A stretch of 34,029 bases of DNA from Galbibacter marinus (lineage in GTDB: Bacteria; Bacteroidota; Bacteroidia; Flavobacteriales; Flavobacteriaceae), in assembly GCF_000300875.1 (NCBI RefSeq), contig NZ_AMSG01000027.1, forward strand, positions 1 to 34,029, written 5' to 3'. The translations under genes and the position numbers were made by a program. The notes beneath the pieces are model-generated. The model was given only the letters and a program-made list of their open reading frames with translations. It did no database searches and was not told the DNA's origin. Below are positions 7,400 through 15,246 of the stretch, one piece after another. Numbering within the stretch: the first letter of the stretch is position 1; every line of letters starts with the position of its first letter.

Positions 7400-8536
7400 C
7401 TATCGAATTTTTCTTTTTCTATTTGTTTCGTAGTCTTCAAAGATCATTTCTCCCAATCCAGATAAGCCTGTAAAGAAGGCCTTGCCTTTGTTAGCTTCTG
7501 TAAAGTGTCTTACAAATTGCATTAAATAAGGATCTTGGGCAATCATAAAAGTCGTAATGGGAATCTGTAGCTTTCTTGCCTGCCTGGCCATGGTATAGCA
7601 CCTATCCACAATATACTGGTCCAAGCCCACACTGTTCATATAATAATCACCATTTGGTTTTCGAACGCAACTAGGTTTACCATCAGTAATCATGAAAATT
7701 TGTCGATTGGTATTGCGTTTACGCCTTAGCATGTCCATGGCTAATTGCAAGCCTGCAACTGTATTGGTATGATAGGGGCCTACTTTTAAATAAGGTAAGT
7801 CTTTGATTTGTATCGGCCAGGCATCATTACCAAATACCAACACTTCCAACGAATCTTTGGGATATCGCGTAGTGATCAGTTCAGACAAAGCCATAGCAAC
7901 CTTTTTTGCTGGTGTAATACGATCCTCACCATAGAGTATCATACTATGGCTAATGTCAATCATTAGTACCGTACTCATCTGGGCTTTATGGTGGGTTTCC
8001 TCTACTACCAAATCATCCTCACCCATGGCAAATGAATCAAAACCATGATGACGCTGCGCATTTCGAATACTCTCTGAAATATTCACCTTCTCAAGAGCAT
8101 CTCCAAATCTATATTCCCGTAAGTTTCCAGTTAATTCATCTCCTTGCCCAATGTGTTTACTTCGGTGATTTCCTGAACCACTCTTTTTTAGCTTCCCAAA
8201 AATTTGCTCTAAAGCATGTTTTCGAAGAAGTTGCTCTGTTTTTGCTGTAATGGAATACCCTCCTTTATCACCAGAGGAACCTCCACCATTAGGATCGATT
8301 TCTTCCCGTATATACCCTTTTCGTTTGAGATCTTCAATAAAATCGTCAATGGTATAATTAGCATCAGTTAGTTGGTACTCTTGGTCCAATTCCCTAAGCC
8401 AATCGATAGCCTCATCAAAATCTCCTGAAGTATGTGTGATGAGCTCTTTAAAGATCTCAAACAGCTTTTCAAAAGGAGTCTGCTCAGGCTCTTTAAATGT
8501 GGTGAATACGAATCCGTTTCTTTTTTTATCTTTCAT
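7400..8536 (-). CDS. vWA-domain (MIDAS) protein, partner of the AAA+ ATPase
   Basis: This is a 378-residue protein from the ATG at 8536; a TTG seven codons upstream is possible but less likely. The N-terminal ~180 residues are charged and helical, with a Gly/Ser-rich linker (NGGGSSGDKGG). The C-terminal half is a von Willebrand A domain with the MIDAS motif DISHSM (D194, S196, S198), a TDGKPS metal-binding loop, and the 'FMIAQDP..M..V..F' end typical of ChlD/MoxR-linked proteins. It binds a divalent metal and probably delivers a client or partner to the AAA+ ATPase encoded 50 bases downstream. It is the first gene of a two-gene minus operon. No signal peptide or membrane helix is seen, so it is cytoplasmic, unlike the membrane-anchored Bat proteins. 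Confidence 0.85.
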   Translation of the reverse strand: MKDKKRNGFVFTTFKEPEQTPFEKLFEIFKELITHTSGDFDEAIDWLRELDQEYQLTDANYTIDDFIEDLKRKGYIREEIDPNGGGSSGDKGGYSITAKTEQLLRKHALEQIFGKLKKSGSGNHRSKHIGQGDELTGNLREYRFGDALEKVNISESIRNAQRHHGFDSFAMGEDDLVVEETHHKAQMSTVLMIDISHSMILYGEDRITPAKKVAMALSELITTRYPKDSLEVLVFGNDAWPIQIKDLPYLKVGPYHTNTVAGLQLAMDMLRRKRNTNRQIFMITDGKPSCVRKPNGDYYMNSVGLDQYIVDRCYTMARQARKLQIPITTFMIAQDPYLMQFVRHFTEANKGKAFFTGLSGLGEMIFEDYETNRKRKIR

Positions 8537-8611
8537 AGCAGATCTAAAATTAATCAATTATCAGCAGGATTAAAAGAAAGTTCTAGCTATTAACACAGTA
8601 TTAAAATTAAA

Positions 8612-8760
8612 GCAAAGGGTTCTTTTGCCATTGGTTCTCCCCAAAACCAACAACGATTCTTAAATAAAAAAGGCCCAAGTAATTAAGGCTTATTAAAGGC
8701 CAAGCCCGGCACTTTTAATTAAAGTTTACCGGGCTTGGCTCGAGTGCTTTTAGGCACTCA
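8612..8760 (-). terminator. Hairpin cluster and terminator region behind susD
   Basis: Downstream of the SusD stop the minus strand carries three hairpins in a row. GAGTGC/GCACTC lies at 8742-8759. A perfect 11-bp stem GCCAAGCCCGG/CCGGGCTTGGC lies at 8699-8709 and 8729-8739, with a 19-base loop. A small GCAAAAG..CTTTGC-type stem at 8613-8630 is followed by TTTAATTTT. The 11-bp stem lacks an immediate T run, though GGGCCTTTTTT occurs about 25 bases later. It probably ends or stabilises the SusCD message and separates it from the vWA gene. Which hairpin terminates is uncertain. Confidence 0.5.
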
Positions 8761-8787
8761 TACAAAATTTAGCTGAATTAAGATGTT

Positions 8788-10671
8788 CTACTCTGAATAT
8801 CCAGGGTTTTGTTTCAACAAATCATTACGATTCATCTCATCTCTATGAATACTTATAAAGTACATTTTATCCAACCATTGTCTATTTTCAATACCTGGAT
8901 CAAGATTGTAGACATTGTAGTGATATATATAATTATCCGTATTATAACCATAGGTTTCAACATTAGCTCCTGGCTTCAACTCGCCAAAAATATCAATGGT
9001 TTGTACCTGCTCTCCAAGAGTTGTTGGAGCGATCATCCAACGTCTTGCATCATGAAAACGATGCTCCTCATAGGCCAGTTCTATACGACGCTCATTTCTA
9101 TAACGGTCCATTAAAGCTTCACCAGATTCTGTAACTGCAGGAAGTCCTGCACGGAATCTAATTTTATTAAGCCATGTTCTGGCTTCAGCATCTTCTCCAA
9201 GTTCTATACAAGCCTCTACGTAGTTAAGAACCGCTTCTGTATATTTAAACATTGGAAAAGGCACTTTTTGACGGTCAGTTTGGTTAACAATCGCAGGATC
9301 TGGATCGATGAACTTACGCATCGTATATCCCGTGTAGCTACCATTCCAGTCCTCAATGGAACTGTTTCGTGTATCCACCCCATCGTATACTACAACATTT
9401 CCATTTGCCCCTATGACTTCATAGTGTCCAGTTTGGATTTGGTTATACGGGTCAGTTCCTACCACATCTGCAGTTCTTGGTTTCCAGTCTGCTCCATCAT
9501 AAAGTATGGTCATATAAAAACGTGGATCACGATTTTCATATGGCGCAGCTGCATGGTCTGGGTTACTCCAATCAAATTGGGTACCGTCGATCATTTCATA
9601 ATCATCTACCAAATTTTGAGTCGGGGTATTTCCAGACCAGTTATGGTAACCGTTTGGTCCATTAGCACGTCCAATCCAAGTACCTGCCTCATCTTTTTCA
9701 TCCACGAAATACCGTCCTAAAATAAGTTCAATTTCAGCGGAAGCATCAGCAACTGCGCTTCCACCTCCCATAGATAATGCGAGATAATTATCCATTGCTT
9801 CTTCAGGGGTTGCTGGTTCTGTCAGGTTCAATTTATATCCTAAATTTTTATCAACAACAGCTTTAGCAGCTGCTTTTGCTTTTTGCCAACGCGCATTTTG
9901 ATCTCCTGACACATACCCTAAATATTCAGGGTTTGAATACCCCCCGATTGTGGCTGAATTTGCCGAAGCAGTTGGAATATCGTGAAGATCACTAGCGGCG
10001 TAAACAAGCATACGTGCCTTAAGTGCCATGGCAGTTACATCTGTAGCACGTCCTGTAGCAGTAGGCTGTCCCTGAAGTAAATCAATTGCTTTATCACAAT
10101 CTGCTATGATAAAATTCACACATTCCTCATAGGTGTTTCTAGGAAGAAGATAATCTTCATCATTAAGTCCATATGCCTTATCCACAATCGGCACTGCGCC
10201 ATAGTAACGTAGTAATTGGTGATAGTAAAAAGCTCTTAAGAAATGAGCTTCCCCTACTAATCTATCAGCAACCTGCTGATTGTCAAAAAGAGGGTCTTCT
10301 AGGTTTTCTAAAGCGATATTGGTAGCACGAATACGTCTGTACATATCCGTCCAATTGTAATTGTAATTAATCCATCCTTGATCAACGGGATTGGATCTTG
10401 ACTCGGTAATGGTATTAATACCCCTACCTGAGTGCGTAAAGAGCGATTCATCAGTTAGTGAAGCCTGCATCTGTTCATCAAATCCACCTTGTCCAAATCC
10501 ATTATAAATATCAAGAACAAAGGCTTCAGATAATGCTGGATCTGACCAGGTATCAGAATCAGGAACCTCATCTAAAGGTTTTGTATTTACAAAATCATCG
10601 TTACAGGAGGTCACTCCGACAAAAAGCAGAAGTACGCATATCCTTAAAGTATATTGTTTTATAGTGTTCAT
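8788..10671 (-). CDS. RagB/SusD family nutrient-uptake outer-membrane lipoprotein
   Basis: This 627-residue surface lipoprotein has a lipobox TSC with Cys23 after a hydrophobic stretch (ICVLLLFVGV), followed by the usual SusD start FVNTKPLDEVPD. The early helical TPR-like part carries 'AHFLRAFYYHQLLRYYGAVP' (typical SusD R-A-x-Y-Y). The C-terminal SusD domain has the hallmark RNERRIELAYEEHRFHDAR, then W. It is about 80 residues longer than many family members, with the extra sequence in the middle (about 290-430, Gly/Asn/Trp-rich), where ligand-binding loops insert. It caps the SusC channel and captures the ligand. It lies 11 bases after susC. The ligand cannot be named, because no glycosidase, peptidase or regulator is adjacent. 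Confidence 0.95.
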   Translation of the reverse strand: MNTIKQYTLRICVLLLFVGVTSCNDDFVNTKPLDEVPDSDTWSDPALSEAFVLDIYNGFGQGGFDEQMQASLTDESLFTHSGRGINTITESRSNPVDQGWINYNYNWTDMYRRIRATNIALENLEDPLFDNQQVADRLVGEAHFLRAFYYHQLLRYYGAVPIVDKAYGLNDEDYLLPRNTYEECVNFIIADCDKAIDLLQGQPTATGRATDVTAMALKARMLVYAASDLHDIPTASANSATIGGYSNPEYLGYVSGDQNARWQKAKAAAKAVVDKNLGYKLNLTEPATPEEAMDNYLALSMGGGSAVADASAEIELILGRYFVDEKDEAGTWIGRANGPNGYHNWSGNTPTQNLVDDYEMIDGTQFDWSNPDHAAAPYENRDPRFYMTILYDGADWKPRTADVVGTDPYNQIQTGHYEVIGANGNVVVYDGVDTRNSSIEDWNGSYTGYTMRKFIDPDPAIVNQTDRQKVPFPMFKYTEAVLNYVEACIELGEDAEARTWLNKIRFRAGLPAVTESGEALMDRYRNERRIELAYEEHRFHDARRWMIAPTTLGEQVQTIDIFGELKPGANVETYGYNTDNYIYHYNVYNLDPGIENRQWLDKMYFISIHRDEMNRNDLLKQNPGYSE

Positions 10672-10682
10672 AACAAATGTTT

Positions 10683-13600
10683 TTAGAAGGTTACGGACAT
10701 ACCAAAGTTAATTATACGTGCCTGAGGATAGTAATGCCCAACTGAATTCACAGACTCTGGATCCATTACTTTCATTTTACTCCATGTTGCAACGTTAAGC
10801 CCATTGAGGTAGAATCTTAGATTAGAAACACCTATTTCCTCTCCCACCTCTGAAGGAAGTGTATATCCTATCTCAATATTTTTCAAACGTAGATAGTCCG
10901 TATCTCTCAGCCAGTATGTATTACCATCTGAGTAATATTGATCACTACGGTCAGTTATCCTTGGGTGTACGCTACTTGGGTTGTCTACTGTCCAACGATT
11001 TTCGTAAAAATCCATTAAGTAGTTCCCAATAGCTCCAGACTCATAGGTTAAAATCGGAACTTCTGCCCCAGCAGAACCTTGAAGAAGTACGGTCAGGTCA
11101 AAATCTTTATATCGAACTTGCAAGTTTGCCCCTCCTTGGAAAGTAGGCTGGGAATTCATATCTCTTCGAACTCTATCATCAGGAGTAATAGCTCCGTCTC
11201 CATCGTAATCTTTATATTTCATATCCCCAGGGCGAAGATTATTTGTAATATCACTATAATCAAGGGTGTTGGCTGCAATGTCCGCTTGGTCTTTGAAAAC
11301 ACCATCATAAATGTAGTACAGACCAGCGTTAATAGCCCTACCTGTTGATTTCTGCCAATCTGGTGCTCCTGGAGCCTCATCCCAAAATTCTATTTTGTTT
11401 TTGGCATACCCTCCATTTACAGCGAATTGGAAATTAAAATCTTCACTTATTCTTCCATTATAACCTACATTAAACTCCCATCCCCTGTTTTCAACCTTTC
11501 CAATATTTTCAGCGGGCAGACTCATTCCTGTAGATTGAGGAATAGAGGCGTTTCGTCTCCAAAGAATACTACTTCTTTTATTTAAAAACGCATCGAATTC
11601 AAAGAACAATTTACCGTCCATCATCTGACCATCAAGTCCAATATTGTAATTATCCGCCTGCTCCCAGGTAATAAGTGGATTAGGAACGCGTGTTTCATAA
11701 AGGGATTTTGAAACTCCTCCATTGGTAACATAGGATCCGAAACCATATGTAGAGTAATACTGGTATTCTTGTAATGAACCATCGTAATAGATGTTGTCAT
11801 TACCCATTTGTCCCCAAGATCCTCTTAGTTTTAAGGAATTTACAAATGGAACATTTTCTCGCCAAAAGTTTTCTTCAGAAATACGCCATCCAACCATAAT
11901 TCCTGGGAAAAATCCATAACGACTATCATCAGGGAACATATAAGACCCGTCATAACGCCATAAAAATTCAAATAAATATTTTTCACTAAAATTATAGGCG
12001 ACTCTACCAAAGTAGTTCAATCGAGCACGTTCCCATGCTCCACCACCGTTATCTTTCTCTGCATCACCCCCAGCAAACATCTGATCAATCACTTCGGAGA
12101 TAAAATATCTTCTGTAGGCAAAGAAATTGTCATTACGAATGGTCTCTTTATTGGTTCCAGCTAGCACATTTATTGAATGTTCCCCAAAGGTCCGATCATA
12201 GGTAAGAGTGGCACCAAGAAGTATATTTAGCTGGTCTTGGTTTTCTTGTCGTAGGTTTGGTTCTGCTGGTCCTCTTTTTCCTCTTACCAAAGCTGGTGTC
12301 ACTCCATCTGCTTGGTAATCTCCTTGCCAAGTATATAGGTACCATGGAGTCTCCCAACGTTTTCTCTGTTGAATATATTTATCAATAGCAGCGGTACCTG
12401 TAAATTTTAATCCTTCAATACCTGGGATCTTAATATCTACCTTTCCATTTGTTTGTAAATAGTATCTACGATCTCTATCATACCCGGTCTGATTGGTAGT
12501 AATCACCACAGGGTTTTCACCATATTCAATATCTGGTCCTGGCATTCCATTGGGCCAATACGCTGGTTCTGTTGGAATTCCACGCATTAACATTCTAAAG
12601 ATAGCGCCTGCACCTTTGGTAGGGAAATTACGATCTTCCTGTCTAGCTACAACACCTATTTGTGTGCTGATGTGTTCACTCACCTTGGCATCCAAATTAA
12701 TACGAAGGTCAAACTGTTGATAGTTCGTTGCTGAATTTTTGTAATAAGCATCTTGGTTTTGATATCCCAAAGAAGAAAGGAATCTGAAATTTTCAGTTCC
12801 GCCATCTAACTGAAGGCTGTGACGTTCTTGCATAGACCATCCTTTCATAGTTTCATCAAACCAATCCGTATCTGGGTGCCCCCATGGATCGGAACCATTG
12901 GCAAACAACCTTCTATCCTCAGGAGAAAAGGGCGCTGTCAGAGTACTTCCATCAGGGCGCGTATAGGTACCTGTCTCACGAAAAGCCGTTGTAGCATCAC
13001 TCCATTGACTTACGGGCAATTTATAGATCTCTAAGTCATTTCGCATTTCGGAATATTCCACCGCTCCAGCTAATTCTGGAATTACAGTCGGCTGGGAGAA
13101 TCCAATATTACCAGTATAGGTAACACTCGTTTTTCCAGTACTACCACGTTTAGTTGTTACTAAAATAACCCCATTTGCAGCTCGCGCTCCATAAATCGCT
13201 GCAGAAGCATCCTTTAAAACAGAAATACTGGAAATATCCGCAGGATTAAGTCGAGCAAAACCACCTTCACGAGCAGGCACACCATCAATTACAACTAGTG
13301 GGCTACTATCACCGAAGGAGTTTGTCCCTCGAATACGGATAGTTGATCCGTCATACCCCGGTTCTCCACTACTTTGTGTAGCAATAACCCCAGGCATACG
13401 TCCAGCAATGGCATTGGAAACGTTCACAGTAGGCGTTTTGACCAGATCACTGGTACTAATACTCACTACCGAGCCCGTAATGGCCTCTCTTTTTTGTTCC
13501 CCGTAACCCACTACGACAACCTCGCTTAATTGCTCAAGATCCTCATTCATGGCCACGTTAATTTCAGATTGTCCACCCACTGCAATCGATTGGGTAACAA

Positions 13601-13871
13601 ATCCAATGTAAGAAAACTCTAGTGTTGCATCTGGACTCACATTGTTTAATTGGTAATTTCCGTCAAAGTCAGACACCACACCATTTGTAGTACCTTGAAC
13701 AATGATACTTACACCTGGTAATGGTGTGCCATCCATGGCTGCAGTTACCGTACCACTAACTCCTTGTTGAGCTTGTGCCATGGTAGTGCCGATTAGACAG
13801 AAAAAAGTCAAAAAAAACAACGATAGCAAATGCGGACTGAGATTCCGCTTGGAATAGCATTCTTTTTTCAT
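10683..13871 (-). CDS. SusC/RagA family TonB-linked outer-membrane transporter
   Basis: This is a 1062-residue protein from the ATG at 13871; an open frame extends 26 codons upstream, but those residues are not a signal peptide and lie in the predicted leader. The signal peptide is about residues 1-35 (LLSLFFLTFFCLIGTTMAQA). A carboxypeptidase-regulatory-like domain spans 37-108 (GVSGTVTAAMDGTPLPGVSI). Then come LSEVVVVGYGEQKREAITGS (115 onward, SusC/RagA signature), the plug domain with VIDGVPA, and a 22-strand-type beta-barrel ending in an aromatic residue (MSVTF). It imports a ligand captured by the SusD partner using TonB energy. No STN domain, ECF sigma/anti-sigma pair, HTCS or SusR is adjacent, so regulation is by unlinked factors. 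The ligand is unknown. Confidence 0.95.
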   Translation of the reverse strand: MKKECYSKRNLSPHLLSLFFLTFFCLIGTTMAQAQQGVSGTVTAAMDGTPLPGVSIIVQGTTNGVVSDFDGNYQLNNVSPDATLEFSYIGFVTQSIAVGGQSEINVAMNEDLEQLSEVVVVGYGEQKREAITGSVVSISTSDLVKTPTVNVSNAIAGRMPGVIATQSSGEPGYDGSTIRIRGTNSFGDSSPLVVIDGVPAREGGFARLNPADISSISVLKDASAAIYGARAANGVILVTTKRGSTGKTSVTYTGNIGFSQPTVIPELAGAVEYSEMRNDLEIYKLPVSQWSDATTAFRETGTYTRPDGSTLTAPFSPEDRRLFANGSDPWGHPDTDWFDETMKGWSMQERHSLQLDGGTENFRFLSSLGYQNQDAYYKNSATNYQQFDLRINLDAKVSEHISTQIGVVARQEDRNFPTKGAGAIFRMLMRGIPTEPAYWPNGMPGPDIEYGENPVVITTNQTGYDRDRRYYLQTNGKVDIKIPGIEGLKFTGTAAIDKYIQQRKRWETPWYLYTWQGDYQADGVTPALVRGKRGPAEPNLRQENQDQLNILLGATLTYDRTFGEHSINVLAGTNKETIRNDNFFAYRRYFISEVIDQMFAGGDAEKDNGGGAWERARLNYFGRVAYNFSEKYLFEFLWRYDGSYMFPDDSRYGFFPGIMVGWRISEENFWRENVPFVNSLKLRGSWGQMGNDNIYYDGSLQEYQYYSTYGFGSYVTNGGVSKSLYETRVPNPLITWEQADNYNIGLDGQMMDGKLFFEFDAFLNKRSSILWRRNASIPQSTGMSLPAENIGKVENRGWEFNVGYNGRISEDFNFQFAVNGGYAKNKIEFWDEAPGAPDWQKSTGRAINAGLYYIYDGVFKDQADIAANTLDYSDITNNLRPGDMKYKDYDGDGAITPDDRVRRDMNSQPTFQGGANLQVRYKDFDLTVLLQGSAGAEVPILTYESGAIGNYLMDFYENRWTVDNPSSVHPRITDRSDQYYSDGNTYWLRDTDYLRLKNIEIGYTLPSEVGEEIGVSNLRFYLNGLNVATWSKMKVMDPESVNSVGHYYPQARIINFGMSVTF

Positions 13872-14317
13872 GATTTGTTGTTTAAGATTAGTTAAAAATA
13901 GCCGACAAAATAGATTATAATCGTAAGAACATAACAGACTATAATCCACCTTGAGATATTAAAGGTATAAATTATATTTATTATTATCAAGGATATTTTA
14001 AGAAAAGGTAAATTATTTAATAAATTTATGGTTCTTTACCTTTCGATTAGCTTTGTTTACTGATAATATGATGAATTATGTAATCTAACGAAAATAACAA
14101 TTATGTATAATTATACTAATTAATTGTAGGTTAATTCGTTATAAAATTTTAATTAAAAAGGCAGCTTACTATCCCACAAAACACTGCGGAAATCCGTATT
14201 ATATTCTGTGAATTGCACCAAAAATCAAATTTATTTTTAACACAAAAACAAACAGGACTGATTATCAATAGTTTAATTTTTTAATTATCTTTAGTTTCCA
14301 TTAAATAACCACCAAAG
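13872..14317. other. 446-bp AT-rich divergent intergenic region
   Basis: No open frame of useful length is found. It must hold the 5' leader and promoter of susC (minus) and the promoter of the dienelactone hydrolase gene (plus), for which the best -7 candidate is TATCTTTA at 14286-14293 without a matching TTG. Several short A/T tracts and near-palindromes (for example TTATGTATAATTATACTAA around 14101-14120) occur, but none is clearly an operator. I see no small RNA signature such as an internal terminator. Confidence 0.5.
13960..13990 (-). promoter_or_regulatory. Candidate susC promoter
   Basis: On the minus strand, TTG (13988-13990) is followed by 20 bases and then TACCTTTA (13960-13967), one base off the TAnnTTTG consensus. 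It would give a leader of about 80 bases before the ATG at 13871. It is the best of several imperfect candidates in this AT-rich stretch. Confidence 0.35.
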
Positions 14318-15153
14318 ATGAAAACAAATATCACCTATCTTTTTATGGCAGTTTTACTTCTAGGCTGCAACACGAATCAAAAGAAAGACGATAAATCCAC
14401 AACCACTGCCAAAGACCCAGATACCGCCGCACTTTTAAGCTCTGAGCGCCATCATGAGTGGGTGGATTTAAAAAGAGAACAAGGACCTTCAAAGCTTTTG
14501 TAGTATATCCAGAACACAATGCTGTTACTGATGCGGTAATTGTCATTCATGAAAATCGAGGTTTAAACGATTGGGCACGTTCATTTGCAGATCAACTTGC
14601 AGCTAAGGGTTATCTAGTAATTGCACCAGATCTACTCTCAAATACTGTGGAGGGCATTGTTCGCACCACTGACTTTGAGGACTCCGACAAAGCACGTGAA
14701 GCCATCTATAACCTGGATAGTCTCCAAGTTATAAAGGATTTAGAGGCCAGCTATGAGTATGTAAAAAACCTTGAGTCTTCCACAGGAAAGGTTTCGGTAA
14801 TAGGTTTTTGTTGGGGAGGAAGTCAGGCTTTTAATTATGCCATCGCAAATCCTAATTTAGAAAATGCCTTAGTATTTTATGGGACTGCACCCAAGGATAA
14901 ATCAACCTTCTCCCACATACAAACCCCAATATATGGGTTTTATGGGGGTAATGACAATCGGGTAAATGCCAGTATTCCAGATACCAAGCAAGCTATGGAG
15001 AAGTATCAAAAAACATATTCTCCTGTAATTTACAAGGGCGCGGGTCATGCGTACATGCGACAGGGTGCGAACAAGGAGGCAAGTGAATTGGAAAAGCAAG
15101 CTCATGATAAATCATGGAATAGAATACTTAATATTTTAAATGATACTCCTTGA
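14318..15153 (+). CDS. Dienelactone hydrolase family lipoprotein, frame broken by an apparent -1 shift
   Basis: Two overlapping frames make up one gene. Frame A (14318-14503) encodes a lipoprotein signal with lipobox LLLGC (Cys17), then HHEWVDLK. Frame B (open from a GTG at 14458 to 15153) begins with ..KKRTRTFKAFVVYPE and holds the whole alpha/beta hydrolase. In relatives, 'EW(V)..K' leads straight into 'F(V)VYPE', so a shift at residue 52 restores the normal protein. The break lies at T TTA AAA (14467-14473), a canonical -1 slippery heptamer; slipping there joins the frames into 278 residues. One more A in the A5 run (14470-14474) would do the same. Joined numbering gives the full catalytic set: E79 (HENRGLNDW), C165 (GFCWGG), D213 (GGNDNR), H244 (GAGHAY). 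It may be a mutation, a sequencing error, transcript slippage or true recoding. Role: hydrolysis of lactone- or ester-type substrates in the periplasm; the substrate is unknown. Confidence 0.8.
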
Positions 15154-15195
15154 AATTCGCTGTTAAAAAGTACTAACATTTTGAATAATTTTCGT

Positions 15196-15222
15196 TTGGT
15201 TTAACCAATTTAATTAGATTTG
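15196..15222 (+). promoter_or_regulatory. Promoter of the M1 peptidase gene
   Basis: TTG (15196-15198), 16 bases, then TAGATTTG (15215-15222), a perfect -7 box. It predicts transcription start near 15228. The -7 box overlaps a TTG codon at 15220 that opens the frame, so translation must begin later, at the ATG at 15247. Confidence 0.55.
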
Positions 15223-15246
15223 CCATTATTACTTTTTACGAATATT

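Noticed and set aside
9268-9720. A 150-codon open frame on the plus strand inside susD
   Set aside because: It is antisense to a gene with clear SusD motifs, has no signal or family features, and reads as a shadow of the opposite strand.
13872-13949. N-terminal extension of the SusC frame upstream of 13871
   Set aside because: The extra residues lack signal-peptide character, whereas the ATG at 13871 gives a normal one; the stretch is in the predicted leader.
14475-14520. A hairpin downstream of the slippery site (CAAA/TTTG) as a frameshift stimulator
   Set aside because: Four base pairs with a 3-base loop is too weak to support recoding.
14458-15153. GTG at 14458 as the start of a separate cytoplasmic hydrolase gene
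   Set aside because: The residues before RTFKAF are not conserved-looking, and the frame upstream carries the expected lipoprotein signal and EWVDLK; one gene with a shift explains both.
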